From an uncultured Kineothrix sp. (GTDB lineage Bacteria > Bacillota > Clostridia > Lachnospirales > Lachnospiraceae): a stretch of 64,000 nt of DNA. Both the position numbers and the translations under genes were made by a program. Position 1 is the first letter of the stretch. Every line of letters starts with the position of its first letter. Location: contig CAJUSR010000014.1 in NCBI GenBank assembly GCA_910588855.1, forward strand, positions 1 to 64,000, written 5' to 3'. The notes under the pieces were generated by a model, which saw only the letters and a list, made by a program, of their open reading frames with translations, ran no database searches and was not told the origin of the DNA. Of the stretch, positions 27,185 to 35,031 are shown one piece after another.

Positions 27185-27232
27185 GGGACGTGTTCCCACC
27201 CAATCCGAGTCTTGCGGAAGGTGGTGATTATT

Positions 27233-27316
27233 ATGAGTACATATGAAGAATTTATGGTTATACTAACAATCGGACTTTTGATTGTTGCAATTCTAAATCT
27301 GAAAAATAAGAAATAG
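27233..27316 (+). CDS. Small holin-like toxin of a type I toxin-antitoxin system
   Basis: A 27-residue peptide: MSTYEEF, a hydrophobic helix of about 15 residues, and a basic tail ending LKNKK. This matches the 'putative holin-like toxin' family of Firmicutes, whose members insert into the cell membrane. AAGGTGGTG lies about 7 nt before the ATG. A stem-loop made of AGCCGTC and GACGACT directly follows the stop, as is usual for these genes. The 5' leader (about 60 nt) can form a hairpin, typical of translationally restrained type I toxins. A strong antisense promoter faces it from 27451. Confidence 0.82.
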   Translation: MSTYEEFMVILTIGLLIVAILNLKNKK

Positions 27317-27416
27317 CCGTCCTGCTCCTGACAAAGTAGACGACTGTTTCTTAATAGTTTCGTTATAAATCTTCGCCGGGTCGGGTGACTTGCACTCACC
27401 TTCCGGCTGTCCTGTT
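27300..27416 (-). ncRNA. Predicted antisense antitoxin RNA
   Basis: Inferred from the strong minus-strand promoter at 27423-27451 (start near 27416) and a terminator-like stem-loop at 27315-27345. It would be about 115 nt and overlap the 3' end of the toxin mRNA, the arrangement of TxpA/RatA- and BsrG/SR4-type systems. Its 5' part folds as GGTGA / TCACC with a 7-nt loop. The exact ends are not visible. Confidence 0.65.
27315..27345. terminator. Bidirectional terminator of toxin mRNA and antisense RNA
   Basis: Stem AGCCGTC (27315-27321) with GACGACT (27339-27345), containing one G-T pair on each strand. T-rich tracts follow on both strands (GTTTCTT on plus, ATTTCTTATTTTT on minus). Confidence 0.65.
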
Positions 27417-27430
27417 AAGCATATTATATG
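27403..27430 (-). repeat. Right arm of the inverted repeat around the toxin module
   Basis: Reverse complement of the left arm at 27157-27184 with four mismatches. It holds the -10 box and start site of the antisense RNA, so the two opposing transcripts begin with homologous sequences. Confidence 0.75.
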
Positions 27431-27451
27431 TAATAAATACAGATTTTTCAA
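27423..27451 (-). promoter_or_regulatory. Strong antisense (antitoxin) promoter
   Basis: Minus strand TTGAAA (27451-27446), 17-nt spacer, consensus TATAAT (27428-27423), firing towards the toxin gene. It is clearly better than the sense promoter, as expected for an antitoxin RNA made in excess. Confidence 0.8.
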
Positions 27452-27469
27452 CTATAATTTGAAAATGTC

Positions 27470-27519
27470 CCGGTACGCCAATACCGGATCCTTTCGGATA
27501 GATACCATAAGGATTATGG
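27470..27519. other. Three consecutive small stem-loops
   Basis: CCGGTA/TACCGG (27470-27475 with 27482-27487), ATCC/GGAT (27488-27491 with 27496-27499, a GAAA tetraloop on the minus strand), and CCATAA/TTATGG (27505-27510 with 27514-27519, 3-nt loop). They lie between rsmA and the antisense promoter. On the minus strand they could form the 3' end of the rsmA transcript; no T-run follows. Confidence 0.45.
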
Positions 27520-27606
27520 CGAATCAGCCAAAACATGGTTCTGTAGATTCTATTTATACGGGCTATACCGGAGCTAAAAAATAGAAAAAGAAAAAGGAAC
27601 GCGGCT

Positions 27607-28470
27607 TTATTTTCCCCCCAATAAATCACTTAACTTGGCGAACTCCTCCAAAGAGAGCCTCTCCCCCCTTATAGTAGCAGGCAGCCCCATCTTTTCCAAA
27701 GCCTTTGCCGCCTTCTCTTTATCTACTCCTAATCCCGGTGCGTTGGACAGCCCATTTATGAGCGTTTTGCGCCGTTGGTTGAAAGAAGCGCGTATGACAG
27801 CAAACATATATCTTTCATCGTTAACGCATACCGGCGGTTCTGGGTATCCTGTCAGTTTTATTACCGTGCTTCCTACTTTTGGCTTTGGCATAAAACATGT
27901 AGGCGGAACCTGTATCATTACTTCCGGTTTGGCATAATATTGCACAGCCAAAGATAATGCCCCATAATCTTTTGATCCCGGGCCTGTCTGCATACGGTCG
28001 GCTACCTCTTTTTGCACCATAATCGTAATGCTTTCTATTGGTACATGGCTTTCAAATAACCCCATAATAATAGGGGTTGTGATATAATACGGAAGGTTTG
28101 CCACCACTTTAATGGAGCGGCTCTGGTTTCTTTCCCGGACAATCTGTCTTACATCCAGCTTTAAAATATCCTCATTGATAATCGTCACGTTAGTATCATT
28201 AGATAAAGTATCCTCTAAAATAGGGATTAATGCTTTATCAATTTCCACAGCGATAACCTCTCCGGCTCTTCTGGCAAGGTATTGCGTCATGGTTCCGATG
28301 CCCGGACCGATTTCCAGGACACAGTCTTTTTCTGTAATGCCGGAAACATCCACAATCTTTTCCAATATATGGGTATCAATTAAAAAGTTCTGTCCATATT
28401 TTTTCTGAAAGCTAAAATTATACTTTTTTAAAATTTCTATCGTACCGCTTGGGGTTCCTAATACAGCCAT
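27607..28470 (-). CDS. rsmA: 16S rRNA dimethyladenosine transferase
   Basis: Also known as KsgA; dimethylates two adjacent adenosines near the 3' end of 16S rRNA (A1518/A1519 in E. coli) during small-subunit assembly. The SAM-binding motif I is VLEIGPGIGTM (51-61), and the catalytic NLPYY motif lies at 125-129; the N-terminal YGQNFL is typical. Length (287) is normal. It follows the TatD gene by about 75 bp, a common pairing. Confidence 0.95.
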   Translation of the reverse strand: MAVLGTPSGTIEILKKYNFSFQKKYGQNFLIDTHILEKIVDVSGITEKDCVLEIGPGIGTMTQYLARRAGEVIAVEIDKALIPILEDTLSNDTNVTIINEDILKLDVRQIVRERNQSRSIKVVANLPYYITTPIIMGLFESHVPIESITIMVQKEVADRMQTGPGSKDYGALSLAVQYYAKPEVMIQVPPTCFMPKPKVGSTVIKLTGYPEPPVCVNDERYMFAVIRASFNQRRKTLINGLSNAPGLGVDKEKAAKALEKMGLPATIRGERLSLEEFAKLSDLLGGK

Positions 28471-28543
28471 ATTTCCCTCTCTATCTGCCCTATGGCAGCT
28501 TTCTCTCCACAGCCATTCAAATTCCGGTCAAATTGCCGGCTTC

Positions 28544-29323
28544 TCATTTTAATGATTCCGTAATCCTAAATAGCCGTTTTGCATTATCTTCCGTAATATT
28601 TACCACATCATCGTATCCCATACCCTTTAATGCAGCAATCTCCTTTGCTACAAACGGTATATTCAACGAAGAATTGCGTTTTCCCCTATAGGGCACCGGC
28701 GCCAAATAAGGGCTGTCCGTCTCTAGTAAAATTCTTTCTATAGGGATATATTCTACCGCTTCTTTCAGTTTTTTTGCATTCTGGAATGTGACTACACCTC
28801 CTATCCCAAAATAATAACCCATATCCAAATATTCCCTCGCGATTTCCTTTGTATAGGAAAAACAATGGATTACTCCTCCCATTTCCCCGGCATTGGCTGC
28901 CTTCATAATATCCAGAGTGTCCTTCGCCGCATCTCTGGAATGGATAATCACGGGCAGCTTTGTTTCCCTTGCCATATCCAGCTGCCGTTTAAACCACAGT
29001 TTCTGAATCTTCTTATCCGGTTCATCCCAATAATAATCAAGCCCTATTTCTCCTACCGCAACAATTTTCGGATGGGCGCACTGTTTTTTCAACCAGGCAA
29101 ATTTCTCCTCGTCCAGCTCATCCGTGTCCGAAGGATGCACGCCCACAGCCCCGTAAATAAACGGATATTTCTTTGCCAGCCCAATTGTATTCTTCGTCGT
29201 CTCTATATTTGCCCCTATATTTATGACATATCCGATTCCGTTTTCTTTCAGCCCTTCCAACAACGCTTCGCGGTCTTCATCAAACGCCTTATCGTCATAG
29301 TGGGCATGGCTCTCAAATATCAT
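28544..29323 (-). CDS. TatD family metal-dependent hydrolase
   Basis: A metal-dependent DNase/hydrolase of the amidohydrolase superfamily. The first metal site is SHAHYDD at the N-terminus; the glutamate motif EIGLDYYWD, the VIIHSRDA histidine and the LLETDSPYL aspartate are all present. The start at 29323 is preceded by GGAGG with 6-nt spacing; the frame is open five codons further. Adjacent to rsmA, as in many Firmicutes. Confidence 0.92.
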   Translation of the reverse strand: MIFESHAHYDDKAFDEDREALLEGLKENGIGYVINIGANIETTKNTIGLAKKYPFIYGAVGVHPSDTDELDEEKFAWLKKQCAHPKIVAVGEIGLDYYWDEPDKKIQKLWFKRQLDMARETKLPVIIHSRDAAKDTLDIMKAANAGEMGGVIHCFSYTKEIAREYLDMGYYFGIGGVVTFQNAKKLKEAVEYIPIERILLETDSPYLAPVPYRGKRNSSLNIPFVAKEIAALKGMGYDDVVNITEDNAKRLFRITESLK

Positions 29324-29378
29324 ATTCTTCCTCCACAAATAAAAATTAATTTAAAATTAAATTTTTTTAAAAAAATAC

Positions 29379-29407
29379 TTGCAAACTAAAAGACATTATA
29401 CTATAAT
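29379..29407 (+). promoter_or_regulatory. Promoter of tRNA-Lys
   Basis: TTGCAA (29379-29384), 17-nt spacer, TATAAT (29402-29407), 52 bp ahead of the tRNA. An A/T-rich tract lies directly upstream. Confidence 0.75.
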
Positions 29408-29459
29408 AACACTTGCGTTGTAAATGAAACAATTTTTTATACTATGTTTTCTTATATAC

Positions 29460-29532
29460 GCGCCGCTAGCTCAGTTGGTAGAGCACCTGACTCTTAATCA
29501 GGGTGTCCAGGGTTCGAGCCCCTGGCGGCGCA
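29460..29532 (+). tRNA. tRNA-Lys (anticodon CTT)
   Basis: Acceptor stem GCGCCGC / GCGGCGC, D-loop CAGTTGGTAGAG, anticodon loop CTCTTAA between CTGA and TCAG, T-loop GGTTCGAGCC. The 73-nt cloverleaf is complete; CCA is not encoded. Confidence 0.96.
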
Positions 29533-29537
29533 CTCAA

Positions 29538-29583
29538 AGTACTGATTTTGTGACTTTATCGTCATGGGGTCGGTGCTTTTTTT
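29538..29583 (+). terminator. Terminator of tRNA-Lys
   Basis: Stem AGTACTGA (29538-29545) with TCGGTGCT (29570-29577), including G-T pairs, followed by a seven-T run. Confidence 0.75.
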
Positions 29584-29597
29584 GTACCCTAATTCAC

Positions 29598-29757
29598 TTT
29601 CCTCTGCACAGGGCTGTTACAGTCGAGTTCGCTGCGCTCCCCGTGAACCGCATTGCGGCTTATTTCCTCTGCTTGGGGCTGCCTACCATCGAGTTCGCTG
29701 CACACCCCGTGGGCCGCATTGCGGCTTATTTCCTCTACACAGGGCTGCGCATAAAAA
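29598..29757. repeat. Tandem repeat, 65-66 bp unit, about 2.4 copies
   Basis: Units begin with TTTCCTCT at 29598, 29663 and 29729. The first two units share GTCGAGTTCGCTGC/ATCGAGTTCGCTGC and CCGCATTGCGGCTTA blocks, and the third is partial. Each full unit carries the small palindrome CCGCATTGCGG. Noncoding, between two terminators. Confidence 0.8.
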
Positions 29758-29789
29758 TGCCGTCTGTCAGGCAACGCTGGCAGGCGGCA
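29751..29789 (-). terminator. Terminator of the lipoprotein gene
   Basis: A 13-bp stem with G-T pairs (29758-29770 with 29777-29789) and a 6-nt loop, followed on the minus strand by TTTTTAT. Confidence 0.75.
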
Positions 29790-29837
29790 TTTCTATGCCC
29801 AGGGGACATCCCCTTTATAGGCTTTCCACTATTCATT

Positions 29838-30623
29838 TTAAAAACTCATTTCTTCAAATCCTGACGTATCCGGTATTGTCACTTCTACCGGCTGCCCCGG
29901 ATTCTTTAATTCTGTCACGCTGTTTGCTGTTACGTTACATATCATCCCTTGAATTTCCATTTCAAATACCATCGTCATTGATGTCTTAGTATTGTAACCG
30001 TCTTTATTGATAACGCATTCCCCTTTAATTTCTTTCATTTCCGTTTTCATATCCATGCCGCCAAGCATAGCCATCTGGCTTTCCATCACTTCCATCATAC
30101 CTGACATACTTTCATTCATCGCTTCCGGATTGCACACAAAGGTAAGAATACGGTTTTCTCCGTCTTTTTTCATTTTCAACTCTTTCATGTCCGACGAACT
30201 TAACCCGTTGACCGCATTGTTCTGCTCCACGCTTTCCATCATCGTATCCAAGTCCATCGCATATTTTATCTTCTGCCCCATCATCTCCGTGTAGCAGTAT
30301 CCATCGGCATAATAGGTAGACCCCTCAATATCCATGTCATATCCGCCAACATTCATATTCATTTTCGTGTCCGCGGCATAAAGCATTTTTTCCGAATTTA
30401 TCCCGTTCATCTTCATGTCCATGCCCATCGTCATGTCCATGCTCTCGCCTTCGATTTCCATAGTCATATCCATATCAACCGCCATATCCACATCTGTCAG
30501 CGAAGCATTTTTAGCCGTCGCCTCATCCCACACCTTGGCAGGGTTCTCTGCCCCGCAGGCTGTTAACGACAAAACGGATACCATAGATAATAATACTGCA
30601 AATCTTTTCATTAAATTATTCAT
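29838..30623 (-). CDS. Methionine-rich lipoprotein (DUF6612-like)
   Basis: The N-terminal signal ends in the lipobox LTAC, so the protein should be lipid-anchored outside the membrane. The mature part is strikingly rich in alternating Met/Asp/Thr, for example VDMDMTMEIEGESMDMTM, giving beta-strand-like repeats, and ends with a DUF6612-like domain. The stop codon of the upstream NYN-LOTUS gene overlaps its ATG by 4 bp (ATGA). Function unknown; Met-rich tracts can bind copper(I), but no metal gene is adjacent. Confidence 0.7.
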   Translation of the reverse strand: MNNLMKRFAVLLSMVSVLSLTACGAENPAKVWDEATAKNASLTDVDMAVDMDMTMEIEGESMDMTMGMDMKMNGINSEKMLYAADTKMNMNVGGYDMDIEGSTYYADGYCYTEMMGQKIKYAMDLDTMMESVEQNNAVNGLSSSDMKELKMKKDGENRILTFVCNPEAMNESMSGMMEVMESQMAMLGGMDMKTEMKEIKGECVINKDGYNTKTSMTMVFEMEIQGMICNVTANSVTELKNPGQPVEVTIPDTSGFEEMSF

Positions 30624-31474
30624 TTTTTACCCCTTATCCGGAACTTTACTATATTCTGTTCCTGTTCACAATCCAATATGTTCAACGACTTGATAAACGA
30701 AGAAAACTTTGAATGCCCAAAATTACGCACATCAAAATCCGGAAACCTTTTCCCGAGCTGGTTGCGCAGTTCCGCTGACAATATCCACTCATCATCGTCG
30801 GAGCATTCTTCTACGAGGGAAATAATTGCCCGTTTTATCATTTTCAAATCTGTCTGCGGCCTTAATTCCTCTTTTGCCCTTTTCAAAGGCAAGGCTGCCG
30901 CTTTCGCCCCTCTTTTTATTTTTACTGCCTTTGATGCTGTTTTTACTTCTGCCGTTTCCTCCTTTCTTATTACATTTTCTTCGTCTTGCTGCTTTGAAAG
31001 CAAGATATCCAAATATTTGAACTGGTTACACGCAGAAATAAAAGGTTTCGGCGTTTTGCTTTCCCCCATGCCCGTCACATACATCCCCGATTCCCTGAGC
31101 CTTGCAGCCAGTCTTGTAAAATCGCTGTCCGAAGACGCGATACAGAACCCATCTACCGTTCCCGAATATAAAATATCCATAGCATCAATAATCATCGCAG
31201 AATCCGTAGCATTTTTCCCCGTAGTATAGCTATACTGCTGGATTGGCGAAATGGAATTGTCCAAAAGCACATTTTTCCAAGATACAAGCCGCGGATTCGT
31301 CCAATCCCCATATATCCTTTTATATGTGGCCACCCCGGTCTTTGCCGTTTCATCCAATATTATTTTTACATATTTGTCCGAAATATTGTCCGCATCAATC
31401 AGTACCGCTAATTTTAATTCTTTGCCCATAAATCCCATTTCCCTATTCTTCTTTAAAATCATGGCAAATTCCAT
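30620..31474 (-). CDS. NYN domain RNase-like protein with C-terminal LOTUS (OST-HTH) domain
   Basis: The NYN/PIN-like domain has the expected acidic positions: LIDADNIS near the start, DSAMIIDAMD in the middle and SSDSDFTRLA later, forming a metal-dependent nuclease site. After a Lys/Ala-rich linker the last ~75 residues resemble an OST-HTH/LOTUS RNA-binding domain. This matches the LabA/DUF88 family. The start may be the ATG at 31429 (MGKELKLAVLIDAD). It is translationally coupled to the following lipoprotein gene. Its RNA targets are unknown. Confidence 0.8.
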   Translation of the reverse strand: MEFAMILKKNREMGFMGKELKLAVLIDADNISDKYVKIILDETAKTGVATYKRIYGDWTNPRLVSWKNVLLDNSISPIQQYSYTTGKNATDSAMIIDAMDILYSGTVDGFCIASSDSDFTRLAARLRESGMYVTGMGESKTPKPFISACNQFKYLDILLSKQQDEENVIRKEETAEVKTASKAVKIKRGAKAAALPLKRAKEELRPQTDLKMIKRAIISLVEECSDDDEWILSAELRNQLGKRFPDFDVRNFGHSKFSSFIKSLNILDCEQEQNIVKFRIRGKK

Positions 31475-31522
31475 GTACTATTTCATCATATAATAAAACC
31501 ATGATAAAAGGAAGATATAAAA

Positions 31523-32854
31523 TTATTTATCCTCTAATCCTGTCTGCGCCGGATTGTCAATCAAATTTCCGTTAATATCAAAACGGGAACCGTGGCACGG
31601 GCAGTCCCAGCTCAATTCATCCGGATTCCATTCCAAAGCACATCCCATATGGGGGCATCGGGGTACCGCTGAAAAAATCCCCTTGCTTAACCCCTTTGCC
31701 GATTCGATGCCTTCTTCCAGCAAATGGGCCGCCGAAGCCTGTAGCATAAGCCTTTGGGGTGTAAATAGTTCCTCATATTGGCTTACCCCTTCCCCAATCA
31801 AATCGCTGATAACCCGTGCGGCCACCATAGAGCTTGTCATCCCCCATTTACGGAATCCAGTAGCCACATACCAGTCCGGCCTGTCTGCGGCATATTTTCC
31901 GATATATGGAATATTGTCAGCCGGCATACAATCTTGGGCAGACCATCTGCATACTTCCCTGCTGCCGGGAAACAGCTTTTCCGCCTGCAAGCATAAATCC
32001 CGGTATTTCCCGCCTTCCTTATTTTCCCCGGTACGGTGGTTACCTCCCCCAAGCAGCATCAAATCCCCGCTTTTACGGAAAGACAATCCGCCTTTATCCA
32101 CCCCGTAATAAATATTGTCCATCTGCTTCGTATCCTTCAATGCCAGTACGTAGCTTCGTTCCTGGTGCATACGGATAAAGTAAAACCCGGGAACATTGAT
32201 AAACGGATAGTGCGTGGCAAATATAATATTTTTTGCTTTTATTTTATGCCCCTCCGTTCTAATTTCATTATCATTTACGGTTAAAACCCTAGTATTTTCA
32301 TATACCTTTATATCATCCGCAATTTTTTCCAAAAAAAGAAGCGGATGAAAAACAGCCTGATCGTAAAAGCATAGCGCCCCTTTCACTTCAAAAGGCAGTT
32401 CCGTTTTTAACGTATATTCCGCACTTATGCCCAGAGCTTTTGCCGCTTCTGCTTCCTGTATCAGTTTTTCCTCATTTTCCAAAGTATACAAATAAGAACT
32501 GCATTCACGGAATTGGCATTCTATCCCTTTTTCCCTTATTATTTTCTTATATTCTACAATCGCATCATGGTTCGCTTCCGCATACAAGGCCGCTTGTTCC
32601 CGCCCCGCTTTTCCTATCAAATGATGATATATCAGCCCATGCTGCAACGTTATCTTAGCCGTCGTATTCTTTGTCTGCCCACTGCAAAGCCGTGCTGCTT
32701 CCAGGATAATGGCATCCCTCCCCTTTTTCTTCAAATGATATGCCGTCAAGATCCCTACAATCCCCCCGCCGATTATAACATTATCCGCCGAAATATCCTC
32801 TTTTAATATATTTCCTGTCTTTATCTGTACCGTATCAGACCATATAGACCCCAT
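31523..32854 (-). CDS. FAD-dependent oxidoreductase with C-terminal Rieske domain
   Basis: The N-terminal DAO-type FAD fold shows VIIGGGIVGILTAYHL (26-41). The C-terminus carries a Rieske [2Fe-2S] motif: CPHMGC (C-x-H) and, 15 residues on, CPCHGS (C-x-x-H), with all four ligands present. The family (DadA-like plus Rieske) is known from Firmicutes, but the substrate is not established. No neighbour explains it; the divergent gene is a diguanylate cyclase. Confidence 0.85.
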   Translation of the reverse strand: MGSIWSDTVQIKTGNILKEDISADNVIIGGGIVGILTAYHLKKKGRDAIILEAARLCSGQTKNTTAKITLQHGLIYHHLIGKAGREQAALYAEANHDAIVEYKKIIREKGIECQFRECSSYLYTLENEEKLIQEAEAAKALGISAEYTLKTELPFEVKGALCFYDQAVFHPLLFLEKIADDIKVYENTRVLTVNDNEIRTEGHKIKAKNIIFATHYPFINVPGFYFIRMHQERSYVLALKDTKQMDNIYYGVDKGGLSFRKSGDLMLLGGGNHRTGENKEGGKYRDLCLQAEKLFPGSREVCRWSAQDCMPADNIPYIGKYAADRPDWYVATGFRKWGMTSSMVAARVISDLIGEGVSQYEELFTPQRLMLQASAAHLLEEGIESAKGLSKGIFSAVPRCPHMGCALEWNPDELSWDCPCHGSRFDINGNLIDNPAQTGLEDK

Positions 32855-32941
32855 ATTATGCCAGTCCTTTCCATAATTTTTATTAAATTATTAATAGTAT
32901 AGGCAAAAAATGAATTTTATATATGATTTCCGCACTTTCGG

Positions 32942-32970
32942 TTGAAAACTAAATTTGAGTAATGTACAAT
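32942..32970 (+). promoter_or_regulatory. Promoter of the diguanylate cyclase gene
   Basis: TTGAAA (32942-32947), 17-nt spacer, TACAAT (32965-32970), about 48 bp ahead of the start codon. Confidence 0.65.
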
Positions 32971-33018
32971 CAACATTAAGGGTTCTAATATAAGGGTAAC
33001 GAGATATGAGGGTGAGTT

Positions 33019-34563
33019 ATGCAAAAGATATTTAGAAAATATATGATTTTGATTACCACAGCCGCCATCCTTTCCATATTGGTAATCCATTATCATTTAT
33101 CCATGTACTTTCTGGAATCCCAACAGCTCAACACATTCAATACGAAAATAAGCCAAATTATACGAACTTTGGAAGCTAACCGGTCGGCCCAGGCTTCTGC
33201 CCAAAGCGGTCCGGATGAAGATTATCTTACTATCTTTTCCAAATTCCCTACCGGTATCGGCGAAGAATTTTTTGCCATACATGTTCAGGCAGATAAAGTC
33301 ATCGCCCATTCGGACGGTGTTCTTTCCGCACATTTGGAAAAATATTACCGGCTTGAAGTGCTTTCCGGATGCGAAAACGGTTCTTATAAAAAAATGGCGG
33401 ATAACCAAATCAATTACGTTGTCACAAGGCAATATGGAAATGTATTAATCGGGGCCTCCATACCCAAAAATATTTTGCGCGGAAGCCTTTGGAAGAATAT
33501 GTTCTCTACTCTTGCTTATCTTCTTCTATTTGAGGCAATTATTATCGTTTTGCTCAATTACCTCGTCAAACGCAAAGTGGTGGATGGGGTACACAGTATT
33601 TTACAATCTTTATCGGAAATCACCAACGGTAATCTGGGTACTACCGTAATGGTCGGCGGCAACCCGGAATTTCTGGAATTAAGCGATGGCATCAACACAA
33701 TGGTCAAAGGCATTGTGAACGCATCTGACCGTACTTCTAAAATTATCGGTATGAGCCGGATTCCTTTGGCTGCTTTTGAATACCAGGAAAGTATGAAACA
33801 CGTTTTCATTACGCCTGGCTTAAAAGACCTTTTAGACCTATCCGCAGAAGATATTTCCGTTTTCCGGGAAAATGCCGATATGTTTTACGAAAAAATTCAG
33901 GAAATCATGAAAAACCCCCTGTCAGGGTGGAAAGATATTTTCCAAATCAGCGAAACAAAATATGTCCATATCCGTCTTACCATAGAATCCGACGGATATT
34001 TAGGCACCATTACCGATGTTACGAAAGATGTGCTGGATAAGAGGCGTATTTTATACGAAAACAGTCATGACCAGCTAACCGGTCTGTATAAATATAAGTG
34101 CTTCAAAGAGCTTGCTGCAGATATTCTGTCACAAATGCCTTCCGGGGAAATCAGTGCTTTTATTATGCTGGACCTGGATTCCTTTAAAAATATCAATGAT
34201 ACTTATGGGCATGATACCGGAGATATTTATTTGCAGAGCTTTGCGTCCATAATGGAGGCTATGCCCAAAGAACATTGTTTAGCCTCCCGCCGTTCGGGAG
34301 ACGAATTTTGCATGATGCTTTTCGGCTGCCGAACAATCAACGACGTAACCGGCCTGCTGGATTCTTTCTTCCAATTATTGGAAGATAAAAAAATAGAATT
34401 GCCCGGCGGTCAGATACAGTCTATCAAGGCATCTGCCGGATTCTCCTGTACGGACAGCCCGGTTGCCGATGTATCGGTTTTGCTTCATCAGGCAGACCAT
34501 GCATTGTATAATGCTAAAAAAGGAAACAAAGGAAATTATGCGGAATACATTTCCGGTCGATAA
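33019..34563 (+). CDS. Membrane diguanylate cyclase (GGDEF)
   Basis: Makes the second messenger cyclic di-GMP. Membrane helices at about 8-28 and 166-187 flank an extracellular sensor region of about 135 residues. A HAMP-like segment and a PAS-like domain follow, then a GGDEF domain (DQLTGLYKYK and LDLDSFKNIND). The active-site loop reads RRSGDEF, the accepted SGDEF variant. No RxxD inhibition site is visible five residues upstream, so product feedback may be absent. GAGGGTGAG precedes the ATG. It may regulate pili or flagella, an inference from genome content. Confidence 0.9.
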   Translation: MQKIFRKYMILITTAAILSILVIHYHLSMYFLESQQLNTFNTKISQIIRTLEANRSAQASAQSGPDEDYLTIFSKFPTGIGEEFFAIHVQADKVIAHSDGVLSAHLEKYYRLEVLSGCENGSYKKMADNQINYVVTRQYGNVLIGASIPKNILRGSLWKNMFSTLAYLLLFEAIIIVLLNYLVKRKVVDGVHSILQSLSEITNGNLGTTVMVGGNPEFLELSDGINTMVKGIVNASDRTSKIIGMSRIPLAAFEYQESMKHVFITPGLKDLLDLSAEDISVFRENADMFYEKIQEIMKNPLSGWKDIFQISETKYVHIRLTIESDGYLGTITDVTKDVLDKRRILYENSHDQLTGLYKYKCFKELAADILSQMPSGEISAFIMLDLDSFKNINDTYGHDTGDIYLQSFASIMEAMPKEHCLASRRSGDEFCMMLFGCRTINDVTGLLDSFFQLLEDKKIELPGGQIQSIKASAGFSCTDSPVADVSVLLHQADHALYNAKKGNKGNYAEYISGR

Positions 34564-34573
34564 TACAGCCGTT

Positions 34574-35014
34574 TTAGCTTTGGCAGCCCTTACAAAAACC
34601 ATATAATTCCAGTTTATGCCCGGTAATGCAGAACCCTTTTTCCGCCGGGTGGATTTGTGCATGCTTAAAAGGGCAATCTTCCAAAGGAATTAATTTATGG
34701 CACTTCAGGCAAACCGCATAGTGTGTATGCCCTCCCCGGTTCCATTCATAATAAGACATGTCCTCATCCATCAATGCGGACTTTGTTACATAACCCTTTT
34801 TTTCAAATACGGACAGTACACGGTATACCGTAGAAATAGCAAACCCTGTATTGACCCCGCTTTTCAAAATACATTGATAAATATCTGCCGCACTCATCGG
34901 CTTTGAAGCGCAGAATAAAATACGAAAGATTTTTTCTCTTTGTTTTGTCCTTTTAATATCTTCCGGAAACTTTGCATCTCCCGCCTTGTTTTCGTAATTT
35001 TCCATTTCATACAC
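34574..35014 (-). CDS. Fur family metalloregulator
   Basis: A 146-residue winged-helix repressor. The DNA-binding region includes AADIYQCIL and AISTVYRVLSVFEKKG; the metal-site region has HTHYAVCLKCHK and the C-terminal FCKGC, giving the two CxxC pairs of the structural zinc site. The conserved His-rich HxHxxxC motif favours a Fur/Zur type over a peroxide sensor. It follows the metal exporter gene by 17 bp, so it probably senses that exporter's metal and controls the operon through the palindrome at 35977-36007. Confidence 0.88.
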   Translation of the reverse strand: MYEMENYENKAGDAKFPEDIKRTKQREKIFRILFCASKPMSAADIYQCILKSGVNTGFAISTVYRVLSVFEKKGYVTKSALMDEDMSYYEWNRGGHTHYAVCLKCHKLIPLEDCPFKHAQIHPAEKGFCITGHKLELYGFCKGCQS

Positions 35015-35031
35015 CCTCAGGTTTTCCCATT

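Noticed and set aside
27169..27399. Minus-strand frame of 76 codons across the toxin gene
   Set aside because: It is antisense to the holin-like toxin and spans its terminator. The antisense transcript is better explained as a noncoding antitoxin RNA.
27516..27584. 22-codon plus-strand frame (MANQPKHGSV...) after the hairpins
   Set aside because: The AAGGA is only 2 nt from the ATG, and the codons overlap the third hairpin. No related peptide is known to me.
28471..28523. Short frame (about 28 codons) between tatD and rsmA
   Set aside because: No ribosome binding site and it runs into the rsmA start in another frame; likely chance.
29598..29757. Tandem repeat as a CRISPR array
   Set aside because: The units are contiguous without unique spacers, only about 2.4 copies, and no cas genes are present.
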